A program made the translations under genes and the position numbers. A stretch of 64,000 nucleotides of DNA from Bacteroidales bacterium (GTDB lineage: Bacteria > Bacteroidota > Bacteroidia > Bacteroidales > UBA932). Where the stretch lies: contig JAKSJN010000004.1 of NCBI GenBank assembly GCA_024402135.1, positions 62,001 through 126,000 of the forward strand. Reading direction: 5' to 3'. Positions within the stretch are counted from its first letter, which is position 1, and the number at the start of each line of letters is the position of its first letter. The notes under the pieces are model-generated. The model worked only from the letters and a program-made list of their open reading frames with translations. It did not search any database and was not told the origin of the DNA. Of this stretch, positions 26,935-35,503 are shown one piece after another.

Positions 26935-27813
26935 ATGGTATTTAGAGGATTGGGAAGAGCCATATTAGGTATTACTTTTATCTTTTCAGGTCTGTTGAAA
27001 GGGCTTGATCCATATGGTTTATCTTTGAAGATAGATGAGTATCTTCAAGTTTATGGAATTGGTCCCTCATCCGCTTGTGCTGACATTCTGTCAATATTTT
27101 TATGTGGGCTAGAAATGCTGCTAGGTTCCATGCTGCTTCTTGGCCTGATGAAGCCTTTTCCTATACTGGGCATTCTTTCAATGCTTTCTTTTTTCACTGT
27201 CTTAACAGCATTATCGACTTTCATCCCTCAATACCGAATAGAGGAGTGTGGGTGTTTTGGAAACCTGTTTCCAATGTCCTCTGAGAAGAGTTTGTTCAAA
27301 AATGGAGTCCTGATTGTAATAGCTGCGCTATACCTATTTTCAGAGCGTAACATAACATGTGCGAATTGCAACAATTTTCTTCTTGAAGCATTTACATTAG
27401 TACTTGTTGTGTCCATATCCTTTGGTATTCCTGTGTATGGAACTTTGCAACAATCCATATTAGACACAGGTGGCTATAAGATAGGAGTTGATGTCAAATC
27501 CATGCCTACATTTCGTATAGTTGACAACCAGTACAGAGATATCACAGATACTGTCACCAAGGCATCCAACTTCATTATTCTTGTTCAAAAGCAATCTTTT
27601 ACGACGGAAGAACGTAAAAGGGTAAGCCATATCAGTCATAACAAAGGGCCTCTCGTCGTCCTCCGTTATGAAGCATGCGACACAATACCAGGATTACCTA
27701 ATTATGTTTCTAACCCAAACCTTCTAAAGTCTCTAATACGTAGCAGGCATAATGCTGTAATTGAAATGAGTAACGGAACCATTCAAAAGAAAAAACTCTT
27801 GCATGGATATTAA
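26935..27813 (+). CDS. MauE/DoxX-type redox-associated membrane protein
   Basis: Integral membrane protein of 292 residues. The first about 165 residues form four to five helices with the DoxX/MauE pattern (ILGITFIFSGLLKGLDPYGLSLKIDEYL; GLEMLLGSMLLLG). The conserved ECGCFGNLFP loop (Cys105, Cys107) and a CxxC at 142-145 (TCANCNNF) are well placed for passing disulfides. The last about 120 residues are periplasmic and resemble a degenerate thioredoxin fold. MauE-type proteins support disulfide formation in methylamine dehydrogenase. Here the likely clients are the Cys-rich peptides of the operon (inference). The ATG at 26935 is preferred over an in-frame TTG at 26929. The end overlaps the next gene by 11 nt. 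Confidence 0.82.
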   Translation: MVFRGLGRAILGITFIFSGLLKGLDPYGLSLKIDEYLQVYGIGPSSACADILSIFLCGLEMLLGSMLLLGLMKPFPILGILSMLSFFTVLTALSTFIPQYRIEECGCFGNLFPMSSEKSLFKNGVLIVIAALYLFSERNITCANCNNFLLEAFTLVLVVSISFGIPVYGTLQQSILDTGGYKIGVDVKSMPTFRIVDNQYRDITDTVTKASNFIILVQKQSFTTEERKRVSHISHNKGPLVVLRYEACDTIPGLPNYVSNPNLLKSLIRSRHNAVIEMSNGTIQKKKLLHGY

Positions 27814-28372
27814 TATTAAATTAAGCATACGGCATATATCAATAAAAATGATTCTATGTTATCTCGTTTTGGCCATGGCATGTTCTTGCCAGAACAGTAG
27901 GTTCAAGACGAAGTACCTAAATTTCGTCAGGCATGAAATTAACTTACCGGACAGCTTAACTGAGGTAATGAACGGTGAGGTTTTCCCTTACTATCTTGAT
28001 GGTTCTCGCCCAAAGTTGATTATTTATAATGACAGTACGGCGTGCTCTTCTTGCCGTATCAATCACTTGCCTGAGTACGACAAACTATTTCATTTGGCAG
28101 AAGATTCAGGATTATTCGATGTCGTAATTCTATTCTGTCCGAAGCCAGAGGAATATGATAAAGTAATAAGGGACATAAGACTGTCCGCATCCGATCATAG
28201 CGTGTTTGTCGATAGAGAAGGTTCCTTTGCAAGACTAAATCAACATATTCCCTCGGATGAACGTTTCCATGTATTCTTATTAAACAAAGACAGACTTCCA
28301 GCCTTTGTTGGAAATCCTTTGGATTCGGATAGACTATGGGAGATCTTTACAGAAACAATTTTAAATCAATAA
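27803..28372 (+). CDS. Thioredoxin-fold lipoprotein with CxxC
   Basis: A 189-residue exported protein. A hydrophobic N-terminus ends in a cysteine-rich lipobox-like stretch (ILCYLVLAMACSCQNS). The domain reads PKLIIYNDSTACSSCRINHLPEYDKLFHL, with the redox pair Cys81-Cys84 after a beta strand, as in TlpA/ResA-like proteins. The later segment SVFVDREGSFARLNQHIPSDERFHVFLLNKDRLPAFVGNP fits the rest of a thioredoxin fold. It overlaps the MauE-like gene by 11 nt, so the two are probably made together as a membrane oxidase and its soluble partner. Whether it oxidises, reduces or isomerises cannot be told. Confidence 0.8.
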   Translation: MDINIKLSIRHISIKMILCYLVLAMACSCQNSRFKTKYLNFVRHEINLPDSLTEVMNGEVFPYYLDGSRPKLIIYNDSTACSSCRINHLPEYDKLFHLAEDSGLFDVVILFCPKPEEYDKVIRDIRLSASDHSVFVDREGSFARLNQHIPSDERFHVFLLNKDRLPAFVGNPLDSDRLWEIFTETILNQ

Positions 28373-28382
28373 ATCTTTGTAT

Positions 28383-28667
28383 ATGACAATTATACGCTCT
28401 AACACCACATGGATTTGTGTTATTTGCGCATGTCTTGCATCTATGGTAGTTTTATCAAAAAGAACACTTGAAGAACAATTAGGACAACTGTTCGCCAACT
28501 ATGAAGCCCTATCTCAGACTGAAGGAGCTGTCATTTCCTGTTCTGCAGGACGATGTGGAAAATGTTTCTACGAAAAGACAGCGTTTCCCTATTATAGGTG
28601 CATTTGGTCTGGTATCCCATCTGATAATTGCAGTTGCGATAAATGGGGTTATACTCTAATGCCATAA
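28383..28667 (+). CDS. NVEALA-type Cys-rich small peptide 1
   Basis: Peptide of 94 residues: an N-terminal membrane/leader helix (about 8-25, TTWICVICACLASMVVL), then LFANYEALSQTE (residues 37-47), a variant of the NVEAL core, then a mature part with six cysteines (53, 58, 61, 73, 83, 85) that includes CGKC. NVEALA proteins are short Bacteroidales exports of unknown function, found next to propeller lipoproteins. The Cys spacing differs from that of the other three peptides, so this is the divergent member. The start is set at the ATG 28383 rather than an in-frame TTG two codons upstream. It follows the thioredoxin-like gene by 10 nt. Confidence 0.78.
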   Translation: MTIIRSNTTWICVICACLASMVVLSKRTLEEQLGQLFANYEALSQTEGAVISCSAGRCGKCFYEKTAFPYYRCIWSGIPSDNCSCDKWGYTLMP

Positions 28668-28702
28668 TTTCCTCGAGCGAGTATTTTTCTAAATGACACT
28701 AT

Positions 28703-29851
28703 ATGGCGCATAAAGGGGTAATTAGTCACATTCTCATCTTGTCTTTACTATTTGTGATGGTAAGCTGTCACAAGAAACAGAATGCTCCGACTATCATTAT
28801 ACCGGTCGATATCAACGAGAACCTTCAAAAAGAGGTCTCAATATATGATATATGTTCGGAAATCCACGTAATTGGCTTAGGTACGACACAGCCAATCAGT
28901 AATGATGTATATTCAGGTTCTACTTGGATGGATTGCGATGGAGAATATTTTTATATCCTGGACGAGAACTCCATGACCTTACATAAATATGACATGGATG
29001 GCCAATTAGTGTCTTTTGCTAACAAAGTCGGACGTGGACCAGGTGAGTATACTATGGCATGCCAGATTCATTACAATATGGATCTTGGCTTGATTGAAGT
29101 TCTCAACCCTATGGGCAAGATAATGAGGTATACCCGTGATTCACTTGATTTCCATTCAGAATTGGGCTATATAGGCAAAGGTCCGCTCTCTTCATATAAT
29201 TACCTCCAATTGGGGAACAACTACATAATTTATTCATTCCGCGAGGATGATAAAATCTGGTTACTGAACTCTGAACTCGAGGAAATCAGTTCTTTTGCGT
29301 ATCAACCTCCGATATATCTAAAGGACTATCTTACTGCGAGATCGCAGTTATTTACCCAAGATGGGCAGCCGTATGTTTATCGCACATATGATGGTGCGAT
29401 AGAACATATTGACGTCACAAAGGGAAGAGTCACGCCTTATATTGAGTGGGATTTCGGTGGTTTTCAGGCCAAATTGAAAGATATTCCTACGGATAATTCT
29501 GCTCGAGACTATGGTAGTTTTATGATGGATTATTCGATTCATAAGCTATCTCCGTTTATTGACATAAAGGCCAGGTTTGGAAAGATCTATGCTATGATAT
29601 TATTTAATGGAGGAAAGATTTACACGTTTATATATGACCTTGAAAAAAGGTCGTCCCTTATTTTTGAGAAGACTAAAGAAGGAATGAGTTTCTTTCCCGA
29701 AGTATTCGTGGACGAGTTCATGTATAAATACGTTGATAGTGCCAACCTCCCATCTTTTGTCTCACGTGAATTATTGGATTCGGAATCAAAAAAAGAATAC
29801 GATAAGATAATTGCAAACAAAAGCTCTGCAATACTAAAATACAAGATGTAG
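28703..29851 (+). CDS. Six-bladed beta-propeller lipoprotein 1
   Basis: Exported lipoprotein of 382 residues (MAHKGVISHILILSLLFVMVSC). Repeats are of the six-bladed propeller type found beside NVEALA peptides: SGSTWMDCDGEYFYILDENSMTLHKYDMDGQLVSFANKVGRGPGEYTMACQ is one complete blade with the signature GRGPGEY. Such propellers usually form rigid binding platforms. It lies 35 nt after peptide 1 and 44 nt before peptide 2, so each propeller in the operon stands beside a peptide gene. A receptor, immunity or docking role for that peptide is plausible but inferred only from position. Confidence 0.85.
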   Translation: MAHKGVISHILILSLLFVMVSCHKKQNAPTIIIPVDINENLQKEVSIYDICSEIHVIGLGTTQPISNDVYSGSTWMDCDGEYFYILDENSMTLHKYDMDGQLVSFANKVGRGPGEYTMACQIHYNMDLGLIEVLNPMGKIMRYTRDSLDFHSELGYIGKGPLSSYNYLQLGNNYIIYSFREDDKIWLLNSELEEISSFAYQPPIYLKDYLTARSQLFTQDGQPYVYRTYDGAIEHIDVTKGRVTPYIEWDFGGFQAKLKDIPTDNSARDYGSFMMDYSIHKLSPFIDIKARFGKIYAMILFNGGKIYTFIYDLEKRSSLIFEKTKEGMSFFPEVFVDEFMYKYVDSANLPSFVSRELLDSESKKEYDKIIANKSSAILKYKM

Positions 29852-29895
29852 AGCGTTTTCAATAATTACGGTTTAAATAAAAATCTTTTCAATTT

Positions 29896-30168
29896 ATGAG
29901 TAAAACAAAATTAATTACCGCTGTTAGCGGCTTGGTGTTTTCACTATCGCTGTCATTCCTTGTTTACGTAATGAACGCAAATTCCAAAGAAAGCAGTTAT
30001 GAAGCTAATATTGATGCTCTTGCTTCGATAGAATGGCCTTGGCAGAAGAATCATGACTGTTATGATTCGATATTTGCGGCTCCTGGGATGCAGGTGTATT
30101 ATTGCCCAGAGTGTAGATATATTAATGGTTGTGGAGATCCTGACACTTTGAACAAATGTTACAAATAG
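29896..30168 (+). CDS. NVEALA-type Cys-rich small peptide 2
   Basis: Peptide of 90 residues with a leader helix (about 5-25; KLITAVSGLVFSLSLSFLVYV) and the core YEANIDALASIE (ANIDALA at 37-43). Five cysteines follow (55, 70, 73, 79, 88). C55, C70, C73 and C88 give C-x14-C-x2-C-x14-C, the same frame as peptides 3 and 4. The 3' end overlaps the next propeller gene by 13 nt. Secretion is near certain; the function is unknown. Confidence 0.85.
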   Translation: MSKTKLITAVSGLVFSLSLSFLVYVMNANSKESSYEANIDALASIEWPWQKNHDCYDSIFAAPGMQVYYCPECRYINGCGDPDTLNKCYK

Positions 30169-31235
30169 TTAGATACTCTCCTTTTTGGGTGACAATGGCT
30201 CTTGTTTGTGGCTGCTCATCCGAACAATCTCCTGAATTAATATTTGAGGATGTTACAGTTGTGTCTGAAACACCCTATGATGTTCATGTTGGGGAAACGC
30301 AGAAGATTGAGCTTGCCACGATCGGTTGTACTGACTTTACAGTCAAGAATGATAAACTGCTGGTTACAACCAGCAACAAGGAGGGGCTGGTAGATGTCTA
30401 CAATTGGCCGGAAATGGAATTCAAGGGTAGTTTTATTCAAATAGGTAACGGGCCACTTGAAGTCTATAATCAATTATTCACTAATGATTTCAGCTATTAT
30501 ACACAGGATGACGACCTTCATGTAAACTTTTATGATGGCTATACCAGTGCGATAGATTGGAATGTAGACGAGTCTGTGAGAAACCAGAAGATTTCAATGG
30601 TCAAAAGCAAAATCAATTTACCAGTTGAGGATGGCGGTGTCATATCGTATTCATATCTTGGAGATAATGATTGCCTATACAGACATATTTCGGACGATGC
30701 CACCTCTCAGATACGTGTGTTGAGTTTAGCAGGCGGCGAATCGTCCAACGAATATATTGATCATTTGAATTCTGTTTCGATCCCGAAGATAAAAGATTCG
30801 TTCCTGTTTAACATCATGTCGACTTATACAAGAGTAAACAAAGAACGGAATCTTGTTGTAGAAGTACCATTGTTCATGAATCACATCAACATCTACGGTA
30901 TCAGAGGGAAATCTTTCGCCAAGTCTATTCGTATCGGAGAAAAGGTAGAGTCTGTCAAGAAACTATTTAACGAAGGTGCCACAAGCATGCAACTTGTCTT
31001 TTATGATGCAAGAGCCTATGATGATTTCTTCGGTGTTGTTTACAAGGACAAGTATGATTTGAAAGCCCTTCCAGTCATTTATTTCTTTAACTGGGATGGT
31101 TACCCGTTGTGTTCGGTGAAAATGGATCGAAACATAAACTTTTTTGACATTGATTTTGTTCATGAAAAATTGCTTGTGTTTGATTCTACTACAGAGTCAT
31201 TATTCGCATGTGATTTCAGACTGCCAAACAACTGA
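30156..31235 (+). CDS. BF3164-type / six-bladed propeller lipoprotein 2
   Basis: Lipoprotein of up to 359 residues. The first Met (30156) overlaps peptide 2; an internal Met (30195) would give the shorter signal MALVCGCSS. The lipobox region is clear either way. Propeller-like repeats include LLVTTSNKEGLVDVYNWPEMEFKGSFIQIGNGPLEVYNQ and, near the end, LPVIYFFNWDGYPLCSVKMDRNINFFDIDFVHEKLLVF. The last pattern is shared with propeller 3 (EVHLFSWNGAPIAKITLPEPALYFDIDIEERQLYVV). Its stop and the next start overlap as TGATG. Proposed as an outer-envelope partner of the peptides, by context. Confidence 0.82.
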   Translation: MLQIVRYSPFWVTMALVCGCSSEQSPELIFEDVTVVSETPYDVHVGETQKIELATIGCTDFTVKNDKLLVTTSNKEGLVDVYNWPEMEFKGSFIQIGNGPLEVYNQLFTNDFSYYTQDDDLHVNFYDGYTSAIDWNVDESVRNQKISMVKSKINLPVEDGGVISYSYLGDNDCLYRHISDDATSQIRVLSLAGGESSNEYIDHLNSVSIPKIKDSFLFNIMSTYTRVNKERNLVVEVPLFMNHINIYGIRGKSFAKSIRIGEKVESVKKLFNEGATSMQLVFYDARAYDDFFGVVYKDKYDLKALPVIYFFNWDGYPLCSVKMDRNINFFDIDFVHEKLLVFDSTTESLFACDFRLPNN

Positions 31236-32512
31236 TGATATTTAGTTTGGTGATAATCATCTTTAACGTTATAGCCCTTTACGAATCAGTAACAGGGCTA
31301 TTTCAGGTTATGGGGCTTGCTAGTTCTCGCAATTCAATCTTCTTACTGACAGGCACGTTCACCAATCCCGGTCCCTATGGCGGCTGCTTGGCGATTCTTA
31401 TCGCCGTACTGGCCGCATATGCACTTAAACACAGAAAAACGACAGGATTGTTGAATAGAACTTTGCTGTGTATTTCGCTTGTTTCATGTACGCTTTGTTT
31501 CATTGTTCTTCCGGCTACTATGAGTAGGGCCGCGTGGCTTGGTATAGCCGTAGCGATGGTCATTTTGGTTTTTCACGAGTTTGATCCCAGTTTGTGGATT
31601 GCACAAAACCGGGGCTGGACAACAGCCATTGTTGTCGCTCTGGCGATAATTATGACGGCGTCTTTCTACATGAAAAAAGATTCGGCGTTGGGCAGGCTTC
31701 ATATATGGCATATGGAACTGCTTGCGATAGCAGACAATCCGTGGCATGGGTATGGAGCAGGCAGTGTATTAGGCGTTTATGGTAAAACGCAAGCTGCCTT
31801 TTTTTCGGAGAAGCAGAGACATGAAAAAGTTATTCAGACTGCGGGGTGTCCGGAATATGCTTTCAATGAATACCTTAAAGTCGGGGTTGAGCATGGTGTT
31901 CCAGCCATGCTTGGCTTAATAGTAGGAGTCTTGACATTGACCTCTATTCTTCTTCATTTCCAATCACCTTTTGCATATGGCGTCATCGTACTTGCTGTAT
32001 TTGCCTTCTTCTCATACCCCTCAGAATGCATACATTTCAAGACCGACGCAGAGAAGCATTGGGATAATGTACGCTACCTCAGCACGATGGAGCTTTATGA
32101 AGACGCGGTGGAAGAGTATCGTCCATTATACTCGCGACTCAAAGGTAATTATCGCTTTCTATATGATTATGGGTACGCATTGCATAAAACAGAGCGTTAT
32201 GATGAAAGTACTATCATTCTCACTGAAGGACTCAGGATTTCTTCTGATCCAATGTTCAGCAACATCATAGGAAAGAATTATGAGGCATTGGGCGAGTACG
32301 AAGTTGCAGAACGATGGTATCTTCATGCCCATTATATGGTACCATGCAGGTTGTATCCTCTTGTTCTGTTAATGGAGTTAAAAAACAAGACAGGAGATTC
32401 AGACGCAGCCCTTGACTATGCAGAAATTATATTGTCCATGCCGTACAATAAACGTCTATCCAGCATGACCGACCTTCGTAAAAGGGCGGAAGCGGTTTTG
32501 AATAAAGAGTAA
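31235..32512 (+). CDS. O-antigen ligase-like (Wzy_C) membrane protein with C-terminal TPRs
   Basis: A 425-residue protein. The first about 260 residues contain seven or so membrane helices and the Wzy_C loop pattern: FTNPGPYGGCLAILIAVLAAY, then TMSRAAWLGI, and a periplasmic loop RLHIWHMELLAIADNPWHGYGAGSV...NEYLKVGVEHGVPAMLGL. These are hallmarks of O-antigen ligases and polymerases, which transfer lipid-linked glycans. The last about 150 residues are TPR-like helices (ELYEDAVEEYRPLYSRLKGNYRFLYDYGYALHKTERYDESTIIL). It is short at the N-terminus compared with full ligases. The presence of a glycan-transfer fold in a peptide-export operon is unexpected; it could glycosylate or anchor the exported product (inference). 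Confidence 0.75.
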   Translation: MIFSLVIIIFNVIALYESVTGLFQVMGLASSRNSIFLLTGTFTNPGPYGGCLAILIAVLAAYALKHRKTTGLLNRTLLCISLVSCTLCFIVLPATMSRAAWLGIAVAMVILVFHEFDPSLWIAQNRGWTTAIVVALAIIMTASFYMKKDSALGRLHIWHMELLAIADNPWHGYGAGSVLGVYGKTQAAFFSEKQRHEKVIQTAGCPEYAFNEYLKVGVEHGVPAMLGLIVGVLTLTSILLHFQSPFAYGVIVLAVFAFFSYPSECIHFKTDAEKHWDNVRYLSTMELYEDAVEEYRPLYSRLKGNYRFLYDYGYALHKTERYDESTIILTEGLRISSDPMFSNIIGKNYEALGEYEVAERWYLHAHYMVPCRLYPLVLLMELKNKTGDSDAALDYAEIILSMPYNKRLSSMTDLRKRAEAVLNKE

Positions 32513-32533
32513 TGGATAAATGAATCTTGATGT

Positions 32534-34435
32534 ATGCGGAGAAATGAACTAACATTATTCACGGCCCTGATTGCGGTCTTGGTTTTTGTCGGTTGTTCAC
32601 GAATTGACGAATCTCGTGCCATAAGGAAGACTCTCGCACTGGCAGGGAGAAATAAGGTTGAATTGTTAAAGGTGCTGGATCATTATTCAAATGACCCTCT
32701 CAAGTTGAAAGCCGCGCGATATCTTATTGCAAACATGCAGGACGCATCATACTTTGTAGGATCTGGTATTGACAGTATCAAGGCCGCCATGGCAGATATC
32801 TCTGTCTATGGAGCAATTGACCCCGCCAGAAAACAGCGTTGGACTGAATACCGCTATGAAATCGGTGTTGATCGCATTTATGATGCTCAGACATTGTCAT
32901 CCGACTACCTTATAGAGAATATCGACATGACGTTCGAAGCCGTTGAAAAATGGCCATGGGGTAAATATTATTCCTTTGATGACATTTGCAGATATATTCT
33001 GCCTTACAGAATAGGGGATGAAAAACCGGAGAGATGGAGACGTGCCTTTGCCGATAAGTATGTTCCTGTAATGGACTCAATTTATGCGGGCACAGATGTC
33101 GTCGATGCTGTAATAAGTCTGCATAAGTATCTAAAGAACAGTACAACATTTGTATATGAGAATGATTTTCACTCTCCACGATTGGGAGGCGAATATCTGT
33201 TCAAGTACTCCGTCGGTGCTTGCCGGGAAGGAACCGACATGGTCACGTACATTCTACGATCTCTGGGAATACCGGCATCAGCGGATCTATATGTCTATGC
33301 CCCGGATTCGTATCTTGGGCATAGCTGGAATGTCTTCATGGATACGACAGGAGTCATGCTCCCTACAGAGTATGGTCGTGAAACAACATCGCGAGACTGG
33401 TTCAATCATTGTTCAAAGGGAAAGGTATATAGAAATGGTGAAGATGTCACGAAAATGTATTACCCGCACAACAAGATCCGTCTATCACATCTTGACCGAT
33501 GCTTGGCAGGAGGACTCATTGGCGTTTTTTCGATTAATGGATGGGTCCCTATAGGAACGTATTCCCGCTCAATGATGGGACAGGCTTTTATCGAGGATAT
33601 CGAGACAGAACAGGTCTATCAACCGTTGTCCGTATCCAATACCGGACAGAACCAGCCATCCGGCTATCCGTTCTATTTGGAGTCGGACAACATAGTGACT
33701 CCACTCATTCCTGACTTTGACAATCCTCAGACTATTCGTCTTACTAGAAAACATCCATTGACAGAGTATTGGGTTATAGCCAGTGAATATCAAGATAGTA
33801 CGACGATACAAGGCAGTACAAACGGTATAGATTGGGATGTGCTGACGACCACTTATACTGCAAAAGGAGTCCCACGAAAGCGAGTCTCTTATCCGGAACT
33901 GTCAACTGAATATAGGTACATTAAAGTCTGCCATCCGAAAAAGGCTCGGCTGAGTCTGGCTGAATTGGAAGTGTTTGCAGACAGAGATGGAATGAAAAAA
34001 ATCCCTCTTCACGTGAAGGAAGCGGATGAGCCATTATATAGCCAGGAGGCATACTCGGCCGAGAAGGCCATCGATGGAGAGAATCTAACCAGATATGAAG
34101 CCGGATCCCGAGAAGGAAGCATCACATTCGAAATGGAACGCGCATCGAGAGTTTTACGCATAGACCATGTGCCTCACAATGACGATAACTATGTCAGTCC
34201 GGGTGATACTTACGAACTTTTCTATCAGGACGGAATCCATGGCTGGGTTTCACTTGGTAGAAAGACTGCGACCGAGGATTGGCTAGAGTATGACAATGTC
34301 CCGGGTGGAGCTCTTCTATGGCTCCATGACCATACCAAGGGACAAGAGGAGCAGACTTTCAGATGGATTGATGGCAGACAGGTTTTTTGCTATGAAGAAT
34401 ATTTCAAAAGACGTGGCAATAAGCGTTATCTGTAA
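32534..34435 (+). CDS. Transglutaminase-like lipoprotein with discoidin-like C-terminal domains
   Basis: Lipoprotein of 633 residues (MRRNELTLFTALIAVLVFVGC). The transglutaminase-like core (about 170-290) shows the Cys-His-Asp order: Cys230 in VGACREGTDMVTYILRSLGIPA, His263 in YLGHSWNVFMDTTG and Asp270. The C-terminal half has two regions resembling discoidin (F5/8C-like) jelly-rolls (about 395-470 and 500-600; YWVIASEYQDSTTIQGSTNGIDWDVL...EYRYIKVCHPKKARLSLAELEVFAD). Bacterial members may be peptidases or cross-linkers. In this operon it could process or couple the secreted peptides. The 3' end overlaps the signal peptidase gene by 44 nt. Confidence 0.83.
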   Translation: MRRNELTLFTALIAVLVFVGCSRIDESRAIRKTLALAGRNKVELLKVLDHYSNDPLKLKAARYLIANMQDASYFVGSGIDSIKAAMADISVYGAIDPARKQRWTEYRYEIGVDRIYDAQTLSSDYLIENIDMTFEAVEKWPWGKYYSFDDICRYILPYRIGDEKPERWRRAFADKYVPVMDSIYAGTDVVDAVISLHKYLKNSTTFVYENDFHSPRLGGEYLFKYSVGACREGTDMVTYILRSLGIPASADLYVYAPDSYLGHSWNVFMDTTGVMLPTEYGRETTSRDWFNHCSKGKVYRNGEDVTKMYYPHNKIRLSHLDRCLAGGLIGVFSINGWVPIGTYSRSMMGQAFIEDIETEQVYQPLSVSNTGQNQPSGYPFYLESDNIVTPLIPDFDNPQTIRLTRKHPLTEYWVIASEYQDSTTIQGSTNGIDWDVLTTTYTAKGVPRKRVSYPELSTEYRYIKVCHPKKARLSLAELEVFADRDGMKKIPLHVKEADEPLYSQEAYSAEKAIDGENLTRYEAGSREGSITFEMERASRVLRIDHVPHNDDNYVSPGDTYELFYQDGIHGWVSLGRKTATEDWLEYDNVPGGALLWLHDHTKGQEEQTFRWIDGRQVFCYEEYFKRRGNKRYL

Positions 34436-35213
34436 TACAGTAAGCATCATTTCTCTATTGTTCGCATCATATCTTCTGATGCGAATGTATTGTGTGATGT
34501 CTTTCAGGATACCGACTGATTCGATGACACCCGCTCTACTGCCAGGTGATTGCGTTCTTGCTTCCCAGCTTCGACATGACAGGATAGATCATGGAGATAT
34601 AATATTTTTTCACTTCCCATACCCTGAGAGGTGGGATAGTATTGCAAATCCGGAAAGCGGACGTTTCTATGCTAAGCGTTGTATTGGGCTCCCTGGGGAA
34701 ACACTTGAAATCAGAAATGGACATTATTTCATCGATGGTGAGAAAAGAGACATCGGCAACATCGAATCGCAAGACATTTTGGTCGAAAGGCTGAAGGGAA
34801 TAGTATCTGACTCTGTAGCACGCAGCATCGGTATTTGTCTAGACGCTTGGCCAGGACATGAGGAGAATCCAGGATGGACAGTGTTGAATTTTGGACCATT
34901 GCTCATACCATCAAAAGGGACAACCATAGAGATAAATGCCAGAACGTGGCTTTTGTATAAGACTTTGATTGAATGGGAGACGGGGACGAAGAAGGATAGC
35001 ATCTCACAATTATGTAAAGAACAGAAGTCGGACTATACTTTTAGAAAGAATTATTATTTCGTTGCGGGAGACAACACAGAGGATTCGCAAGATTCTCGGT
35101 ATTGGGGTCTTCTCCCGGAAGATCATATTAGGGCAAAAGGATTATTCATTTGGAAATCCAAGGACCCAGAGACCCATAAAATTCGATGGGATAGAATATG
35201 GAAACATTTATGA
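34392..35213 (+). CDS. Signal peptidase I (operon-dedicated paralogue)
   Basis: Membrane serine peptidase that removes signal peptides on the periplasmic side. The 273-residue form starts at MKNISKDVAISVIC (34392). The frame is open from 34290, but that part is out-of-frame coding for the transglutaminase gene. It has one membrane helix (about 8-36) and the catalytic Ser44 in RIPTDSMTPALLPGD, then general-base Lys95 in GRFYAKRCIGLPGETLEI and the box-E-like VAGDNTEDSQDSRYWGLLPEDHI. An insertion between boxes D and E (about 120-215) makes it longer than minimal enzymes. A lone signal peptidase inside an accessory peptide operon, immediately before two peptide genes, suggests that it matures them. 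Confidence 0.92.
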   Translation: MKNISKDVAISVICNTVSIISLLFASYLLMRMYCVMSFRIPTDSMTPALLPGDCVLASQLRHDRIDHGDIIFFHFPYPERWDSIANPESGRFYAKRCIGLPGETLEIRNGHYFIDGEKRDIGNIESQDILVERLKGIVSDSVARSIGICLDAWPGHEENPGWTVLNFGPLLIPSKGTTIEINARTWLLYKTLIEWETGTKKDSISQLCKEQKSDYTFRKNYYFVAGDNTEDSQDSRYWGLLPEDHIRAKGLFIWKSKDPETHKIRWDRIWKHL

Positions 35214-35233
35214 ACTAACTAAATTATCAAGAT

Positions 35234-35488
35234 ATGAAACATCAAACTATTTATGTTATTACTGTGTTTGCATTAGGCATCGCTTTCTTATCTGGCATAT
35301 GCCTAAGATTGCCCCAAGAAAGCCGTTTGTATTTTGCGAATGTTGATGCTTTGTCGTCAGTTGAGAGTGGAGGTAAAGAGTGTAGCCGCATTCTCATAGA
35401 AGATCCTTCGGATATGGTTGTTTATTGTGGTACATGTAGCGAGCAGCCGGGAAGAGGAAAGAAAAAAAGCGTTTGTTATTCATGGTAA
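35234..35488 (+). CDS. NVEALA-type Cys-rich small peptide 3
   Basis: Peptide of 84 residues with a leader helix (about 5-25) and the core YFANVDALSSVE (ANVDALS at 35-41), the closest of the four to canonical NVEALA. The mature part has four cysteines (50, 65, 68, 81) in C-x14-C-x2-C-x12-C, with the local motif VVYCGTC shared with peptide 4 (ELYCGTC). It follows the signal peptidase gene by 20 nt. Confidence 0.88.
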   Translation: MKHQTIYVITVFALGIAFLSGICLRLPQESRLYFANVDALSSVESGGKECSRILIEDPSDMVVYCGTCSEQPGRGKKKSVCYSW

Positions 35489-35503
35489 ATTGGTTCAGTA
35501 TAT

